Source: Rhodocyclaceae bacterium
GTDB lineage: Bacteria > Pseudomonadota > Gammaproteobacteria > Burkholderiales > Rhodocyclaceae
Length of the DNA stretch: 64,000 nucleotides
Reading direction: 5' to 3'
Assembly (NCBI GenBank): GCA_013426785.1
Contig: JACDZI010000002.1
Span: 17,690 to 81,689, forward strand
Shown in pieces: positions 19,726-32,536 of the stretch. How positions within the stretch are numbered: the stretch's first letter is position 1; every line of letters begins with the position of its first letter. The notes under the pieces were generated by a model, which was given only the letters and a program-made list of their open reading frames with translations, did not search any database and was not told where the DNA came from. Both the position numbers and the translations under genes were made by a program.

Positions 19726-20637
19726 TTACTTGACCAGCACCGTCGGCAACTCGAAAGCCTGCCGCAACTGCTCGGCGACCTGCCGCGCCTCGCTGGCATC
19801 GGCCCACGGGCCGAGTTGCAGGCGGTGCAGGTTGCCGCTGCTGCGGATCAGCAGCTTGTCGCCCAGATCGCCCAGATCGCGGGCGAGCCTGGCCTTCATC
19901 GACTCGGCATTGTCACGGCTGCCGAAGGCACCCAGTTGCAGGTAGTGGCCACCATTGACGCCTTTTTCCTCGACATCCCGCAATACCGACGGCGCTTCCA
20001 CAACCGGCAGTGGCGCCGGCTCGGGGGCAGTGGCCACCATCGGCGGGCTACCTGGCAGAACGCTTTCGACCACCACCTCGCCACTGCCGTTGTCGACGAT
20101 GCCGAGCTTCCAGGCCGCCGCGTACGACAGATCGATGACGCGCTCGTGCAGGAAGGGGCCGCGATCGTTGATGCGCACGACCACCGACTTGCCGGTTTCC
20201 GTGCGGGTAACGCGCACGTAGGACGGGATCGGCAGGGTCGGATGCGCCGCCGTCATGCCGAACATGTCGTAGGGCTCGCCGCTGGAAGTCTTCTGGCCGT
20301 GGTAGCGGCGGCCATACCAGCTGGCGATGCCGCGTTGGCGGTAAGGCATGCGCGCCGACAGTGGCACGTAGTCGCGGCCGAGAACCGAATAGGGGCGGTT
20401 GGCAAAACGGTGCAGTGGCTCGGTTCGCGGTTCTGCATCTGGGATGCTGGCCAGATCGACCAGGATGGTATCGAGCGGACCGTCGTCAAGATAAAACCCG
20501 CCACTGCGCCGTCCCGCTGGCGCCGACTTTTTTTCCGGACTCGCGGCCACGGCATCCCCCGTATCCGCCACCGGCTTGGCCGGCTGCCCGCCACAAGCGA
20601 CGAGGATGAAGGGGGCGATCAAAAGGAGTTTCTTCAT
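19726..20637 (-). CDS. rlpA: Septal ring lytic transglycosylase RlpA with SPOR domain
   Basis: QRGIASWYGRRYHGQKTSSGEPYD, VRINDRGPF, C-terminal SPOR. Confidence 0.93.
   Translation of the reverse strand: MKKLLLIAPFILVACGGQPAKPVADTGDAVAASPEKKSAPAGRRSGGFYLDDGPLDTILVDLASIPDAEPRTEPLHRFANRPYSVLGRDYVPLSARMPYRQRGIASWYGRRYHGQKTSSGEPYDMFGMTAAHPTLPIPSYVRVTRTETGKSVVVRINDRGPFLHERVIDLSYAAAWKLGIVDNGSGEVVVESVLPGSPPMVATAPEPAPLPVVEAPSVLRDVEEKGVNGGHYLQLGAFGSRDNAESMKARLARDLGDLGDKLLIRSSGNLHRLQLGPWADASEARQVAEQLRQAFELPTVLVK
20508..20532 (+). repeat. Dispersed 24-nt element inside rlpA
   Basis: gccgtcccgctggcgccgacttttt. Confidence 0.75.
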
Positions 20638-21722
20638 TTTTGCAGCAGCATCCGGTTCTTGTGGATCGACATCAATATCCCGATGCCGAGGCAGAGCGTT
20701 ACCAGTGCCGTGCCGCCATAGCTGATAAAGGGCAAGGGCACGCCAACCACCGGCAGGATGCCGGACACCATGCCCATGTTAACGAAGGCATAGGTGAAGA
20801 AAATCAGCGTGACGGCGCCGGCCAGCAGGCGGGTGAACGGCGTGGCAGCATTCAGCGCGATCTGTAGCCCGCGGCCGACCAGTAGGGAATAGAGCAGCAG
20901 CAGCACGAGATTGCCGAGCAGGCCGAACTCCTCGGAATACACCGCGAAGATGAAATCGGTATGGCGCTCGGGGATGAATTCAAGCTGCGCCTGCGTCCCC
21001 TGTCCCCAGCCTTTGCCGAGAATGCCGCCGGAACCGATCGCGATGGTGGACTGGATGATGTGGAAGCCTTTGCCGAGCGGATCCTTCTCCGGATCGAGCA
21101 GTGTCAGGATGCGCTGGCGCTGGTAGTCGTGCAGCAGCCCCCAGGCCAGGGGAGCCGCCGCCCCGGCAGCAGCGGCCAGGCCGAAGATCACTTTCCAGGG
21201 CAGGCCGGCCAGGAAAATCACATAGAAACCGGCCGCCAGCACCAGGATCGCCGTACCCAGATCGGGCTGGCGGGCAATCAGCGCCACCGGTACCAGCAAC
21301 AACAAGGCCGCGAAAGCATATTCGCGCATCCGCAGCAGCGACTCGTGCTTCTGGAAATACCAGGCCAGCATCAGCGGCATGGCGATCTTCATCAGTTCGG
21401 ATGGCTGGACTCGCATGAAGCCCAGATTCAGCCAGCGGCGCGCACCCTTGGAAATATCGCCGAACAGGGCCACGGCCACCAGCAGCAGGACACCGAGCAC
21501 ATAGATCGGCAAGGCCAGGTGCATCAGTCGTTGCGGCGGGATTTGCGCGACGATGCGCATGATAGCGAGGGCGACCGCCAGATTGATGAGTTGCGCCGTC
21601 ATGCGTTCAGGCGAGGCGCTGCCCATGGCAATCAGCGCCACCAATAGCAGCAGCCCAGTGAATGCCATCAGCGGGCCGTCGATGGGGGCGACGAGTTTTT
21701 GCCAGAGGCTGCGCAGCATCAT
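20634..21722 (-). CDS. rodA: Rod shape-determining protein RodA
   Basis: SEDS family; QPDLGTAILVLAAG, FISYGGTALVT. Confidence 0.95.
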   Translation of the reverse strand: MMLRSLWQKLVAPIDGPLMAFTGLLLLVALIAMGSASPERMTAQLINLAVALAIMRIVAQIPPQRLMHLALPIYVLGVLLLVAVALFGDISKGARRWLNLGFMRVQPSELMKIAMPLMLAWYFQKHESLLRMREYAFAALLLLVPVALIARQPDLGTAILVLAAGFYVIFLAGLPWKVIFGLAAAAGAAAPLAWGLLHDYQRQRILTLLDPEKDPLGKGFHIIQSTIAIGSGGILGKGWGQGTQAQLEFIPERHTDFIFAVYSEEFGLLGNLVLLLLYSLLVGRGLQIALNAATPFTRLLAGAVTLIFFTYAFVNMGMVSGILPVVGVPLPFISYGGTALVTLCLGIGILMSIHKNRMLLQK

Positions 21723-23611
21723 TCTTCGTCCGCCTCCTTCGCCGCTTCATCGGTGGGTGCGGCCCCCTGGGGAAACTTGCCAAGCAGGTAGTAATCGATG
21801 ATCTGGCGGGCAATCGGCGCGGCGGCCTGCGCGCCGAAACCGCCGTTTTCGACCAGTACCGCGAGGGCGATCCTGGGGTCATCGGCCGGTGCGAAAGCGA
21901 TGAACAGGGCGTGATCGCGCAGTTCCTGCTTGAGCGCGTGCGCCTTGTAATCGGCCCCTTTCAGCGAGAACACCTGTGCTGTCCCTGTCTTGCCGGCCGA
22001 CACATACTCGGCGCCGGCAAAAGCACGGGCGCCAGTGCCCTCCTTGTTGACGCCGACCATGGCGTGCTTGATGACGTCGATGTGCGCCTGCTTCAGCAGC
22101 AGTGACTTGAGCGGTTCCGGCTCGATCAGCCTCTGGCCACCCGTCCGGGTATCGGTGATGTGCTTCACGAGGTGGGGCCGGAACATCACCCCATTGTTGG
22201 CGAGCGTCGCGGTCGCCTGCGCCAGCTGGATCGGCGTGTAGGCGTTGTAGCCCTGGCCGATGCCGATGCTGATGGTTTCGCCGGCGTACCACTTCTGTTG
22301 TTCGGGTTTCTTGAAGCGCTTCTTCTTCCAGGCCGGCGAGGGCAACGTGCCTTCCGATTCGCCATCGATGTCGATGCCGGTGCGGCTGCCGAAGCCGAGG
22401 CTGCCCATGAAGCTGGCGATATTGTCGATGCCCATGTCGTTGGCCAGCAGGTAGTAATAGGTATCGCAGGACTCGACAATCGACTTGTACATATCCACCA
22501 TGCCGTGGCCACCCTTCTTGTCGTCGCGGAAGGTATGGTCGCCGAAGTTGAAGAAACCCGGATCTGAAATCGCCTGTTCAGGTCGCCGCTTGCCGAGCGT
22601 CAGTGCACCCAGTGCCATGAAGGGCTTGAAGGTCGACCCTGGCGGATAGGCGCCGTTCAAGGCGCGATTCACCATCGGTTTCTGCGGCGACTCGTTGAGT
22701 GCCTGCCAGTCAATCGTGGTGATGCCGTCGACAAACTGGTTGGGGTCGTAATTGGGCACCGACACCAGCGCGAGAATACCGCCGGTGGACGGTTCGATCG
22801 CTACCAGCGCCCCCTTGCGATCGCCGAAGGCTTCTTCGGCGATCGATTGCAGCTTGCTGTCCAGCGTCAGCGTCAGGTTGTTGCCGGGAATCGGCGCAGT
22901 GCGCGCCAGAGTGCGTACCGGTCGGCCACCGGCATCGACCTCGACCTGCTCGAAACCGCTCTTGCCATGCAATTCGAACTCGTAATGCTGTTCGAGGCCG
23001 GTCTTGCCGAAGTGGTCGGTACCGCGATAGTTGGCTTCGGCTTCGATTTCCTCGATACGTCCTATGTCACGCTCGGTGATGCGACCGATGTAGCCGAGCA
23101 CATGGGAAGCGAAGGCGCCGCGCGGATATTGCCGGAACAGACGCGCCTTGATCTCGACGCCGGGAAAACGGAAGCGCCGCGCGATGAATTTCGCCACCTC
23201 GGCATCGGTCAACCGGGTGCGGATCGGCAGCGAATCGAAGCGCTTGCTTTCCTCCATCAACTTCTTGAAGCGACGGCGATCCTTGGTCTCGATGTCGATG
23301 AACTCGGCCAGGCCGTCGATGGTCGCTTCAACATCGTTCACCTGGTTGGGCGTGATTTCGAGCGTATAGGCCGAGTAGTTGCGCGCGAGAATTTCGCCGT
23401 TGCGATCGACGATCAGGCCGCGATTCGGCGTGATCGGCACCAGCGAGATGCGGTTCTCCTCCGCCCGCGTCCGGTAATAATCATGCTGGATGATTTGCAG
23501 CCAGACGAAACGCGCGAACAGCAACAGGAAGCAGACCAGCACCAACCCCCCGACGATGGTCACGCGACGGCTGAATTGTTCCAGCCCTTCCTGCGGGTTT
23601 TTAAACTCCAT
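21719..23611 (-). CDS. mrdA: Penicillin-binding protein 2
   Basis: YPPGSTFKPF, SAGKTGTAQVF. Confidence 0.96.
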   Translation of the reverse strand: MEFKNPQEGLEQFSRRVTIVGGLVLVCFLLLFARFVWLQIIQHDYYRTRAEENRISLVPITPNRGLIVDRNGEILARNYSAYTLEITPNQVNDVEATIDGLAEFIDIETKDRRRFKKLMEESKRFDSLPIRTRLTDAEVAKFIARRFRFPGVEIKARLFRQYPRGAFASHVLGYIGRITERDIGRIEEIEAEANYRGTDHFGKTGLEQHYEFELHGKSGFEQVEVDAGGRPVRTLARTAPIPGNNLTLTLDSKLQSIAEEAFGDRKGALVAIEPSTGGILALVSVPNYDPNQFVDGITTIDWQALNESPQKPMVNRALNGAYPPGSTFKPFMALGALTLGKRRPEQAISDPGFFNFGDHTFRDDKKGGHGMVDMYKSIVESCDTYYYLLANDMGIDNIASFMGSLGFGSRTGIDIDGESEGTLPSPAWKKKRFKKPEQQKWYAGETISIGIGQGYNAYTPIQLAQATATLANNGVMFRPHLVKHITDTRTGGQRLIEPEPLKSLLLKQAHIDVIKHAMVGVNKEGTGARAFAGAEYVSAGKTGTAQVFSLKGADYKAHALKQELRDHALFIAFAPADDPRIALAVLVENGGFGAQAAAPIARQIIDYYLLGKFPQGAAPTDEAAKEADEE

Positions 23612-24135
23612 CAGATTGGTCGGTTTTCGTCATGCTCGATCGGCCGGTACTGCGGCAGCAGCAGCACATAATTGAGCGGGTACCAGAGCAGGACGGCACT
23701 GAAACTGGAGAGGAAATACAGCACGCCGGGAAACTCTGCGCCCGTGGTCATGCGGATCAGCAACATGACTAGTTGCGTTCCCAGCAACAATGGCAGGACG
23801 TGAAGCGCCTGCTGTGCGATCGGAAACCACAGGATGCGACGCGACAGGCCGCCGGCCGCAAAGGCAAGTAACACATAGGCTAGGGCATGCTGGCCCATCA
23901 CGCTGGCGTTGGCCACATCCATGCACAGGCCGAACATGAAACCCGCACCCATGCCGATCCGCAGTGGTTGATGGATGCTCCAGAACAGCAGCACCAGCGC
24001 CACCCAGTCGGGAATGCCGGGCAGGCGACCGAGCGGAATCAGGTTGAGGACCAGTGCGATCGTCAGCGACAGGTAGATGAACCAGCTACGGGCTGGAAGC
24101 AGGATGCGACGAGAGGAATGTGTCGGTTGGATCAT
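23611..24135 (-). CDS. mreD: Rod shape-determining protein MreD
   Basis: Hydrophobic 174 aa protein between mreC and mrdA. Confidence 0.9.
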   Translation of the reverse strand: MIQPTHSSRRILLPARSWFIYLSLTIALVLNLIPLGRLPGIPDWVALVLLFWSIHQPLRIGMGAGFMFGLCMDVANASVMGQHALAYVLLAFAAGGLSRRILWFPIAQQALHVLPLLLGTQLVMLLIRMTTGAEFPGVLYFLSSFSAVLLWYPLNYVLLLPQYRPIEHDENRPI

Positions 24136-25049
24136 GGCTTGGGTCTCGCGACGGCACGCCCCTTGGCGGGCTTTTTGATTTCCTCTTTCGGTTCCTCCGG
24201 CGGTGGCGGCGGTTCGAGCTTGCCGAGCACCAGTACCTGACCATGGCGCTCGACCCCCGCCAGCGGCTCGCATTCGAAGCGGGCGAAGGAGAAGGAGTTG
24301 TCGCGGTCGATGGTGGTCACCTTCGCTACCGGCAGGCCGGGCAGGTAGATACCGTCGAGTCCCGAAGTCACCAGCGTATCGCCTGGCTGCACGTCAGCAT
24401 TGGCGGGCAGGAACTTCAGTTCCATCGCCCCGCTGCCGGCGCCGGCCAGCACCGCCCGCAGGCCGCTGCGCGCCACCAGTACCGGGATCGCCTGGTTCTT
24501 GTCGGTCAGCAGGGTGACTTCGCTGCTCATCGGGAACACGCGAGTGACCTGCCCGATCACACCCAGATCGTCAATGACGGCCTGGCCGTTATCGATGCCG
24601 TGCGTCAGGCCGCGGTCGATGATGATGCGGCGCGCATACGGATCGCGCGCGTGGTAGAGGATTTCGGCAGCTTTGGCCGGGGCGTCGAGTCGTTCCTGCA
24701 TTTCCAGCAGCGCGCGCAGGTGGCGGTTTTCATTGTCTAGGTGCGTCTGGCGCAGCAACTGGTTGGCCTGGGCAAGTTGCCTCTCGCGCAATTCGGCGTT
24801 CTCGCGCTGCAGGTTGGCGACATCGGAAAAATAGTTGCCGGCCTCGCCCGCACCTTCGACCGGCAACATGACCGCCTTTTGTAGCGGCCAGAGCGCCGAC
24901 GCGACCAACAGGCGCGCTGGTTCCAGCATGCGAAAGCGCAGGTCCGCCACCAGAAACACCAGCGACAAGGCGATGAAGAAGCTCAGCTTGGCGAGCGGCG
25001 CCAGTCCCCGCTTGAAAAACGGTGGCGGCGTATGACCGGCGACGGACAT
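24132..25049 (-). CDS. mreC: Rod shape-determining protein MreC
   Basis: MreC-type coiled coil and beta domain; between mreB and mreD. Confidence 0.93.
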   Translation of the reverse strand: MSVAGHTPPPFFKRGLAPLAKLSFFIALSLVFLVADLRFRMLEPARLLVASALWPLQKAVMLPVEGAGEAGNYFSDVANLQRENAELRERQLAQANQLLRQTHLDNENRHLRALLEMQERLDAPAKAAEILYHARDPYARRIIIDRGLTHGIDNGQAVIDDLGVIGQVTRVFPMSSEVTLLTDKNQAIPVLVARSGLRAVLAGAGSGAMELKFLPANADVQPGDTLVTSGLDGIYLPGLPVAKVTTIDRDNSFSFARFECEPLAGVERHGQVLVLGKLEPPPPPEEPKEEIKKPAKGRAVARPKP

Positions 25050-25137
25050 CAAGGCTGCATCACTCCCCCGGAATGCGATCAGGTCGCACACAGTCGGATA
25101 ACTGGTGCGCCACCTTGCAGACTAACGGGGCATCGAC

Positions 25138-26256
<1,119 letters not shown>

Positions 26257-26343
26257 CTAATGCGCTGCGTGAATTAAATGCTGCAATAAGCTCCTGAAAC
26301 TGCCCTTTACCCGCTCCCTTAGCCCGGTCATTCCCGAAAAATC

Positions 26344-26631
26344 ATGTCCTTGAGCCTGGACGATGTCAGCCGCATCGCGCGCCTGGCACGCATCGAAATC
26401 TCCCCCGCCGAAACCGAACAGACCCGCATGCAGCTGAATGGCATCCTCGCCTTCGTCGAGCAGCTGCAGGCGGTCAACACCGAGGGTATCGCACCAATGG
26501 CGCATGCCGTCGACGTGGTGCAGCGCCTGCGCCGTGATGCCGTCACCGAAGCCGACCGCCGCGACGCCTTCCAGGCCATCGCGCCTGAAGCCGAAGCGGG
26601 GTTGTACCTGGTACCGAAGGTGATCGAATGA
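26344..26631 (+). CDS. gatC: Asp-tRNA(Asn)/Glu-tRNA(Gln) amidotransferase subunit C
   Basis: GatC family, upstream of gatA. Confidence 0.95.
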   Translation: MSLSLDDVSRIARLARIEISPAETEQTRMQLNGILAFVEQLQAVNTEGIAPMAHAVDVVQRLRRDAVTEADRRDAFQAIAPEAEAGLYLVPKVIE

Positions 26632-28085
26632 TCAATTCTTCCCTGAAAGAGCTCGCCACCGCACTGGCAACTAGGAAGATTTCCAGCGTCGAACTGACCA
26701 CGCTGTTCCTCGACCGTATCGAGCGATACAACCCGGCACTCAATGCTTTTGTGACCATTGATCGCGATAAAGCGCTCGCCGCAGCCCATGCGGCCGATAA
26801 AAATTTCGGCGCTGGCGGGACGGCGGCATTGACCGGCATCCCCCTGGCCCACAAGGATATTTTCTGTACCGAGGGTTGGCGGACCACCTGCGGCTCGAAG
26901 ATTCTCGACAATTTCGTGTCGCCCTACGATGCCACGGTGGTCGAGAAATTCAAGGCGGCTGGCATGGTGCTGGTGGGCAAGTGCAACATGGACGAGTTCG
27001 CCATGGGCTCTTCCAACGAGTCCTCGTACTTCGGCCCGGTGAAGAACCCCTGGGACCTGGAACGCGTGCCGGGCGGTTCCTCGGGCGGTTCGGCGGCGGC
27101 GATTGCCGCGCGACTGCTGCCCGCCGCCACCGGCACCGATACGGGCGGCTCGATCCGCCAGCCTGCCGCACTGTGCGGCCTGACCGGCCTCAAGCCCACC
27201 TACGGTGTGGTGTCCCGCTATGGCATGATCGCCTTCGCCTCGTCGCTGGACCAGGGCGGGCCGCTGGCGAAGTCGGCTGAGGACTGCGCGCTAATGCTCA
27301 ATGCCATGGCCGGCTTCGACCCGCGCGACTCAACCTCGCTGGAGCGGCCCACGGAGGATTACACCCGCGACCTCGATAAACCACTCGCTGGGTTGCGGAT
27401 CGGATTGCCACGCGAGTTTTTTGCCGCCGGCATGGACGACGGCGTGCGCGCTGCGGTCGAGGCAGCGCTTGACGAATACCGCAAGCTTGGCGCGACCACC
27501 GTCGAAGTCGATCTGCCCAATTCTGGTCTGTCGGTGCCGGCCTACTACGTCATTGCGCCGGCCGAGGCCAGTTCCAATCTGTCGCGCTTCGACGGCGTGC
27601 GCTATGGGCATCGCGCCGCCGACTATGCCGATCTGAACGACATGTATGCCAGGAGCCGTGCCGAGGGCTTTGGTGCCGAAGTCAAGCGCCGCATCCTGAT
27701 CGGCACCTACGTACTCTCGCACGGCTACTACGACGCCTACTACCTCAAGGCGCAGAAGATCCGCCGTCTCATCGCGGCCGACTTTTCTGCGGCCTTCCGG
27801 GAATGTGACGTGATCATGGGCCCGACGGCCCCCTCGGTAGCCTTCAGGTTCGGGGAAAAGGCGGCCGACCCTGTGCAGATGTATCTCTCCGACATCTACA
27901 CCATCGCCGTCAACCTCGCCGGCCTGCCGGGCATGTCGATTCCCTGCGGCTTCGACCAAAATCTGCCGGTCGGCATGCAATTGATCGGGCCGTGGTTCGG
28001 CGAAGCCCGCATGCTGAATGCCGCCCATCGCTACCAGCAGGCGACCGACTGGCACGTGCGCGTGCCGGCGGCTTTTGCCGCATGA
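26628..28085 (+). CDS. gatA: Amidotransferase subunit A
   Basis: [36 protein letters not shown]. Confidence 0.97.
   Translation: MINSSLKELATALATRKISSVELTTLFLDRIERYNPALNAFVTIDRDKALAAAHAADKNFGAGGTAALTGIPLAHKDIFCTEGWRTTCGSKILDNFVSPYDATVVEKFKAAGMVLVGKCNMDEFAMGSSNESSYFGPVKNPWDLERVPGGSSGGSAAAIAARLLPAATGTDTGGSIRQPAALCGLTGLKPTYGVVSRYGMIAFASSLDQGGPLAKSAEDCALMLNAMAGFDPRDSTSLERPTEDYTRDLDKPLAGLRIGLPREFFAAGMDDGVRAAVEAALDEYRKLGATTVEVDLPNSGLSVPAYYVIAPAEASSNLSRFDGVRYGHRAADYADLNDMYARSRAEGFGAEVKRRILIGTYVLSHGYYDAYYLKAQKIRRLIAADFSAAFRECDVIMGPTAPSVAFRFGEKAADPVQMYLSDIYTIAVNLAGLPGMSIPCGFDQNLPVGMQLIGPWFGEARMLNAAHRYQQATDWHVRVPAAFAA
26799..26824 (-). repeat. Dispersed 24-nt element inside gatA
   Basis: aaaaatttcggcgctggcgggacggc; encodes KNFGAGGTA. 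Confidence 0.8.
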
Positions 28086-28606
28086 TGCGCCTGCGACGCG
28101 CGCTTGCGCTGCTATCGGTGGCATGGCTGGCAGCCTGTGCCGCGCCCGAACCGCCGCCGACGATCAGCACCAGCGTCCCGGAACGCAGTCCCGACGCCAA
28201 ACCTGCGCTTCGCAACGATACGCTCAAGCATCTCGCCAACCGCCAGCTCAAGCCAATCGACACCCGGCCACTGAACGCCAAAGCCGGCTGCAGTTTCCGC
28301 GACCCGGACGGCTATCGCGGCAAGCTGAGACTCGATGTCAAGGAGTCGAACGTCAGGCGTTTCGAGGCAAACGTCAGCGTGCCGAAGCAGGGCGATTGCA
28401 GTTTCAAATTGCAGGACTTCCAGCAGACGGCATCCGCGCCGATCGTTTTGCTGGTAGCCAAACACAGTGGATGCAAGGTCAATCTGTGGGAGCAGGGCGA
28501 CCAGGTCACCGTGGCCTTCCGCGACTGCCGTGCCGAGTGCAGCGGCAGCTCGGTCGACTATCTCTGGCCCATTCTGGTCGATAACCGGAAGGGCAGTTGT
28601 TCATAA
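28082..28606 (+). CDS. Putative lipoprotein encoded between gatA and gatB
   Basis: [22 protein letters not shown] lipobox; overlaps gatA stop. Confidence 0.75.
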   Translation: MMRLRRALALLSVAWLAACAAPEPPPTISTSVPERSPDAKPALRNDTLKHLANRQLKPIDTRPLNAKAGCSFRDPDGYRGKLRLDVKESNVRRFEANVSVPKQGDCSFKLQDFQQTASAPIVLLVAKHSGCKVNLWEQGDQVTVAFRDCRAECSGSSVDYLWPILVDNRKGSCS

Positions 28607-28616
28607 AGGGTGATGT

Positions 28617-30077
28617 ATGAGTCAGCGGGAAGCTCAGTGGGAAGTCGTGATCGGGCTGGAAACCCATGCCCAGTTGCAGACAAAATCCAAGATATTTTCT
28701 GGGGCGAGCATCGCCTTCGGCGCCGAACCCAACCGCCAGGCCTGCGCGGTGGATATCGCCCTGCCTGGCGTGCTGCCGGTGCTCAACCGCGATACCGTCG
28801 TCTGTGCCATCAAGTTCGGCCTTGCCGTCGGCGCCCGGATCGCCGAGCGCTCCATTTTCGCGCGCAAGAACTACTTCTACCCCGACCTGCCCAAGGGCTA
28901 CCAGATCAGCCAGTTCGAGTTGCCTGTCGTCTCGGGTGGCGGGCTGGCTATCCATGTGGGTGATCAGGAAAAGTTCGTGCACCTGACCCGCGCACACCTT
29001 GAAGAGGATGCCGGCAAGTCGCTGCATGAGGATTTTCATGGCAAGACCGGCATCGATTTGAACCGGGCCGGCACGCCGTTGCTGGAAATTGTCACTGAAC
29101 CCGACATGCGTTCCAGCGCGGAAGCCGTCGCCTACGCCAAGGCGTTGCACAGTCTGGTCACCTGGATCGGCATTTGCGACGGCAACATGCAGGAAGGCAG
29201 TTTCCGCTGCGATGCCAACGTCTCGGTGCGCCGCCCCGGCGCGCCACTCGGCACGCGTCGCGAGATCAAGAACCTCAACTCCTTCCGTTTCCTGCAACAG
29301 GCCATCGACTACGAAATCCAGTGGCAGATCAACGAGATCGAAGAGGGCCGCGCCATCCACCAGGCCACCGTGCTGTTCGATCCCGATACCGGTGCGACGC
29401 GCGCCATGCGCAGCAAGGAAGACGCCCACGACTACCGCTACTTTCCCGACCCCGACCTGCTGCCGCTGGAGATCAAGCCAGAGTGGATCGCCGAAGTCAG
29501 GGCAGGCCTGCCCGAATTGCCGCAGCAGATGCAGGCCCGGTTCGAGGCCGAGCACCGGCTGTCGCCCTACGATGCCGCGACGCTGACTGCCGCCCCCGCA
29601 ATCGCCACCTTTTTCGAGCACAGCGTCGCGCTCGCATGCGCGAAGAATCTCGCTACGCCCAAGCTGATCGCGAACTGGATCGCCGGCCGACTAACGGCCA
29701 AGCTCAACGAATCGGGACAGGACATCGCGAGTTCTCCGCTCACGCCCGAGATGCTGGTCGGCCTAATCGAGTGCGTTGCCAACGGGACGATCTCGAACAA
29801 GATCGCCAAGGAGGTTTTCGAGGTGCTATGGAATGGCGAGGGCCAGGATGCCGATGCGATCATCAAGGCGCGCGGGCTGAAGCAGGTCTCCGATGCCTTA
29901 GCCATCGAACCGATCATCGACGCGGTACTCGCCGCCAATCCCAAGTCGGTCGAGGAATTCCGCGCCGGCAAGGACAAGGCCTTCAACGCGCTGGTCGGCC
30001 AGATCATGAAGGCGACCCAGGGCAAGGCCAACCCGCAGCAGGTGAATGACCTGCTGAAGAAAAAGCTGGCCGGCTAA
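28617..30077 (+). CDS. gatB: Amidotransferase subunit B
   Basis: [22 protein letters not shown]; GatB/YqeY C-terminus. Confidence 0.97.
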   Translation: MSQREAQWEVVIGLETHAQLQTKSKIFSGASIAFGAEPNRQACAVDIALPGVLPVLNRDTVVCAIKFGLAVGARIAERSIFARKNYFYPDLPKGYQISQFELPVVSGGGLAIHVGDQEKFVHLTRAHLEEDAGKSLHEDFHGKTGIDLNRAGTPLLEIVTEPDMRSSAEAVAYAKALHSLVTWIGICDGNMQEGSFRCDANVSVRRPGAPLGTRREIKNLNSFRFLQQAIDYEIQWQINEIEEGRAIHQATVLFDPDTGATRAMRSKEDAHDYRYFPDPDLLPLEIKPEWIAEVRAGLPELPQQMQARFEAEHRLSPYDAATLTAAPAIATFFEHSVALACAKNLATPKLIANWIAGRLTAKLNESGQDIASSPLTPEMLVGLIECVANGTISNKIAKEVFEVLWNGEGQDADAIIKARGLKQVSDALAIEPIIDAVLAANPKSVEEFRAGKDKAFNALVGQIMKATQGKANPQQVNDLLKKKLAG

Positions 30078-30100
30078 AAAGTCGGCGCTGGCGGGACGGC
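30076..30100 (-). repeat. Dispersed 24-nt element filling the convergent gatB/30102 junction
   Basis: aaaaagtcggcgctggcgggacggc. Confidence 0.9.
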
Positions 30101-30101
30101 G

Positions 30102-30704
30102 CTACTTCTTACCCGTGATTTCGCTGTAACGCTTCTTGTCGACATCGAAGCGGGATTTGACGGCTTCGATGTCGGCGTCCTTCTGTTGTAAGGCCTTTTG
30201 CTGGGCAGCGATCTCGGCCTCGTTGTCCTTGATCTGGCTTTGCAGGTTCGCCGGCAGCACCTTCTTCTGATAGAACTCTTTTTCCTGATTGAGCTTGACC
30301 TGCTTATTTTGGGCAGCGTCAAGGCGGTTCTTGGTCTGTTCGGCGTTCTTCTCGATTTCGGCAACGGCCCGGTCGCGTGCCTTGTCGATATCCTGCGGCG
30401 AGGTGTAGCTGTCGCGCAGCGCCCGGTCGCGCCGCCCCATCTCCGCGGCTTTCTTCTTTTCCTCGGCGGCAAGCACCCCCTCGGCTTTGCGCGCAGCTTT
30501 CTGCTCCGCCGTCAGGGGTGCCCCCACTTCCTTGGCGACCCCGCCCTTGGTAAATTCGGTCTTGGCCCGGCTGAGGCACTGAGAGGGCGGCGGATCGCCA
30601 CAGGTGCGCTTGCCATCGACCTCACAGCAGGTGATGCGCGCAAAGGCAGGAGCAGCCAGGCCCAGGCCCAGCAGGAAAATGGCAAGGGATTTTCTAGACG
30701 ACAC
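30102..30704 (-). CDS. Exported coiled-coil protein with DUF4124-like Cys motif
   Basis: Signal peptide, [20 protein letters not shown]. Confidence 0.7.
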   Translation of the reverse strand: MSSRKSLAIFLLGLGLAAPAFARITCCEVDGKRTCGDPPPSQCLSRAKTEFTKGGVAKEVGAPLTAEQKAARKAEGVLAAEEKKKAAEMGRRDRALRDSYTSPQDIDKARDRAVAEIEKNAEQTKNRLDAAQNKQVKLNQEKEFYQKKVLPANLQSQIKDNEAEIAAQQKALQQKDADIEAVKSRFDVDKKRYSEITGKK

Positions 30705-31341
30705 CGTAGGTCTCCCGATAGCGGCGCACGGCCGCAAGGTTCTGTTCGAGCACCGGCTGGCCGGCGAGATAGTCGATCACGTCCGTAAGCCGTGCCACTG
30801 CCACTACCGGCATGCCCAAGGTCATCTCCACTTCCTGCACCGCCGACAAGGTACCCGTACCGCGCTCCTGACGATCGATGGCGATCACGACGCCGGCCGG
30901 GATGGCCCCGTTGGCATGGATGATGTCGACCGAATCGCGCACCGAAGTGCCGGCCGAAATCACGTCATCGACGATCAACACACGACCGGTGAGCGGCGCG
31001 CCAATCAACGAGCCACCCTCGCCATGATCCTTGGCTTCCTTGCGGTTGAAGGCAAAGGGGAGATTGCAGCCACGCTCCGCCAGTTTGATGGCTATTGCCG
31101 CAACCAGGGGGATGCCCTTGTAGGCCGGACCGAACAGCATGTCGAACTTGAGATCGGCAGCCAGAATCGCTGCACCATAGCAGTCGGCCAGCCGCGCCAG
31201 TGCTGAACCGTCGTTGAACAGGCCGGCATTGAAGAAATACGGGGAGAGCCGCCCCGCCTTGGTCTTGAATTCGCCGAAGCGCAATACGCCCTGTTCGCAA
31301 GCGAAGGCGATGAAGTCCTGACTAAAATCTCTGGCACTCAT
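30694..31341 (-). CDS. pyrE: Orotate phosphoribosyltransferase
   Basis: [18 protein letters not shown] motif. Confidence 0.95.
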   Translation of the reverse strand: MSARDFSQDFIAFACEQGVLRFGEFKTKAGRLSPYFFNAGLFNDGSALARLADCYGAAILAADLKFDMLFGPAYKGIPLVAAIAIKLAERGCNLPFAFNRKEAKDHGEGGSLIGAPLTGRVLIVDDVISAGTSVRDSVDIIHANGAIPAGVVIAIDRQERGTGTLSAVQEVEMTLGMPVVAVARLTDVIDYLAGQPVLEQNLAAVRRYRETYGVV

Positions 31342-31358
31342 GGTGAAGGTGATTGTAC

Positions 31359-32153
31359 ATGCTGAAAATCGTCACGCTGAATCTCAACGGCATCCGCTCC
31401 GCCACCCGCAAAGGCTGGCTTGACTGGCTGGCGACGCAGGATGCAGACATTGTCTGCGTGCAGGAACTCAAGGCGCAGGACGCCGACCTGTCGGCCGAAA
31501 TGCGCCAGGTGGGGTACCTGACGGGCCACTTCCATTACGCCGAGAAAAAAGGTTACAGTGGCGTCGGCATCTACGTCCGACGCGCCCCCGAACGCGTAAT
31601 CGCCGGCATCGGAGTCGCCGAGTTCGATGCCGAGGGCCGCTATTTGCGTGCCGACTGGCCAGGGTTGTCGGTCATTTCCCTCTATGTTCCTTCCGGCTCA
31701 TCCTCGCCCGAACGCCAGGCCGCCAAATTCCGTTTCATGGACGTTTTCTATCCCCACCTCGCCGCACTGCGGGCCGAGGCGAAGCAGACGGACCGTGAAA
31801 TCGTCATCTGTGCGGACTGGAATATCGCGCCGACGGCAATCGACCTGAAGAACTGGAAATCGAACCAGAAGAATTCCGGCTTTCTGCCCGAGGAACGAGT
31901 GTGGATCGAGCGTGTCAAGGCGGAACTGGGCTGGACCGACGCCTATCGGCTGATCCACCCCGATGCGGAGGGGGAAGCCTATACTTGGTGGTCGAACCGC
32001 GGCCAGGCGTGGGCGAAAAACGTCGGCTGGCGCATCGACTACCAGCTCGCTACCCCCGGGCTTGCATCGGCGGCGCGACAGGCTATTGTTTACAAGGAAC
32101 AGCGTTTTTCCGATCATGCTCCGCTGATGGTCGATTACGCTTGGTCAACATGA
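31359..32153 (+). CDS. xth: Exodeoxyribonuclease III
   Basis: [38 protein letters not shown]. Confidence 0.94.
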   Translation: MLKIVTLNLNGIRSATRKGWLDWLATQDADIVCVQELKAQDADLSAEMRQVGYLTGHFHYAEKKGYSGVGIYVRRAPERVIAGIGVAEFDAEGRYLRADWPGLSVISLYVPSGSSSPERQAAKFRFMDVFYPHLAALRAEAKQTDREIVICADWNIAPTAIDLKNWKSNQKNSGFLPEERVWIERVKAELGWTDAYRLIHPDAEGEAYTWWSNRGQAWAKNVGWRIDYQLATPGLASAARQAIVYKEQRFSDHAPLMVDYAWST

Positions 32154-32217
32154 TTCCATCGTCAAGCTGTGCGAAAATGCAATTGCAAGCAACACCCTCA
32201 AAAGCAAGGAGACTCAA

Positions 32218-32529
32218 ATGACCACTGCAACCGATGTCAACAAAGACAAACTGATCGCCGACTTCAAGGTTGTTGTCGCCGATGCCGAAGAACTCCTGCG
32301 TGCCACGGCCAGCCAGGCCGGGGACAAGGCCACCGACGTGCGTGCCAAGATTCAGGCCCGCCTGGCCGAAGCGAAAGTGCGCATTGCCGATGCCGAAGCC
32401 GTTGTTGTCGACAAGGCCAAGCAGGTCGGACATGCCACCGATGACTATGTGCATGACAATCCCTGGCGCTCCGTCGGGATTGCCGCCGGGTTCGGCTTCA
32501 TCGTCGGCCTGCTGATCGGTCGTCGTTGA
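32218..32529 (+). CDS. DUF883 (ElaB/YqjD) membrane-anchored protein
   Basis: VHDNPWRSVGIAAGFGFIVGLLIGRR C-terminal anchor. Confidence 0.88.
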   Translation: MTTATDVNKDKLIADFKVVVADAEELLRATASQAGDKATDVRAKIQARLAEAKVRIADAEAVVVDKAKQVGHATDDYVHDNPWRSVGIAAGFGFIVGLLIGRR

Positions 32530-32536
32530 ACCGCAG

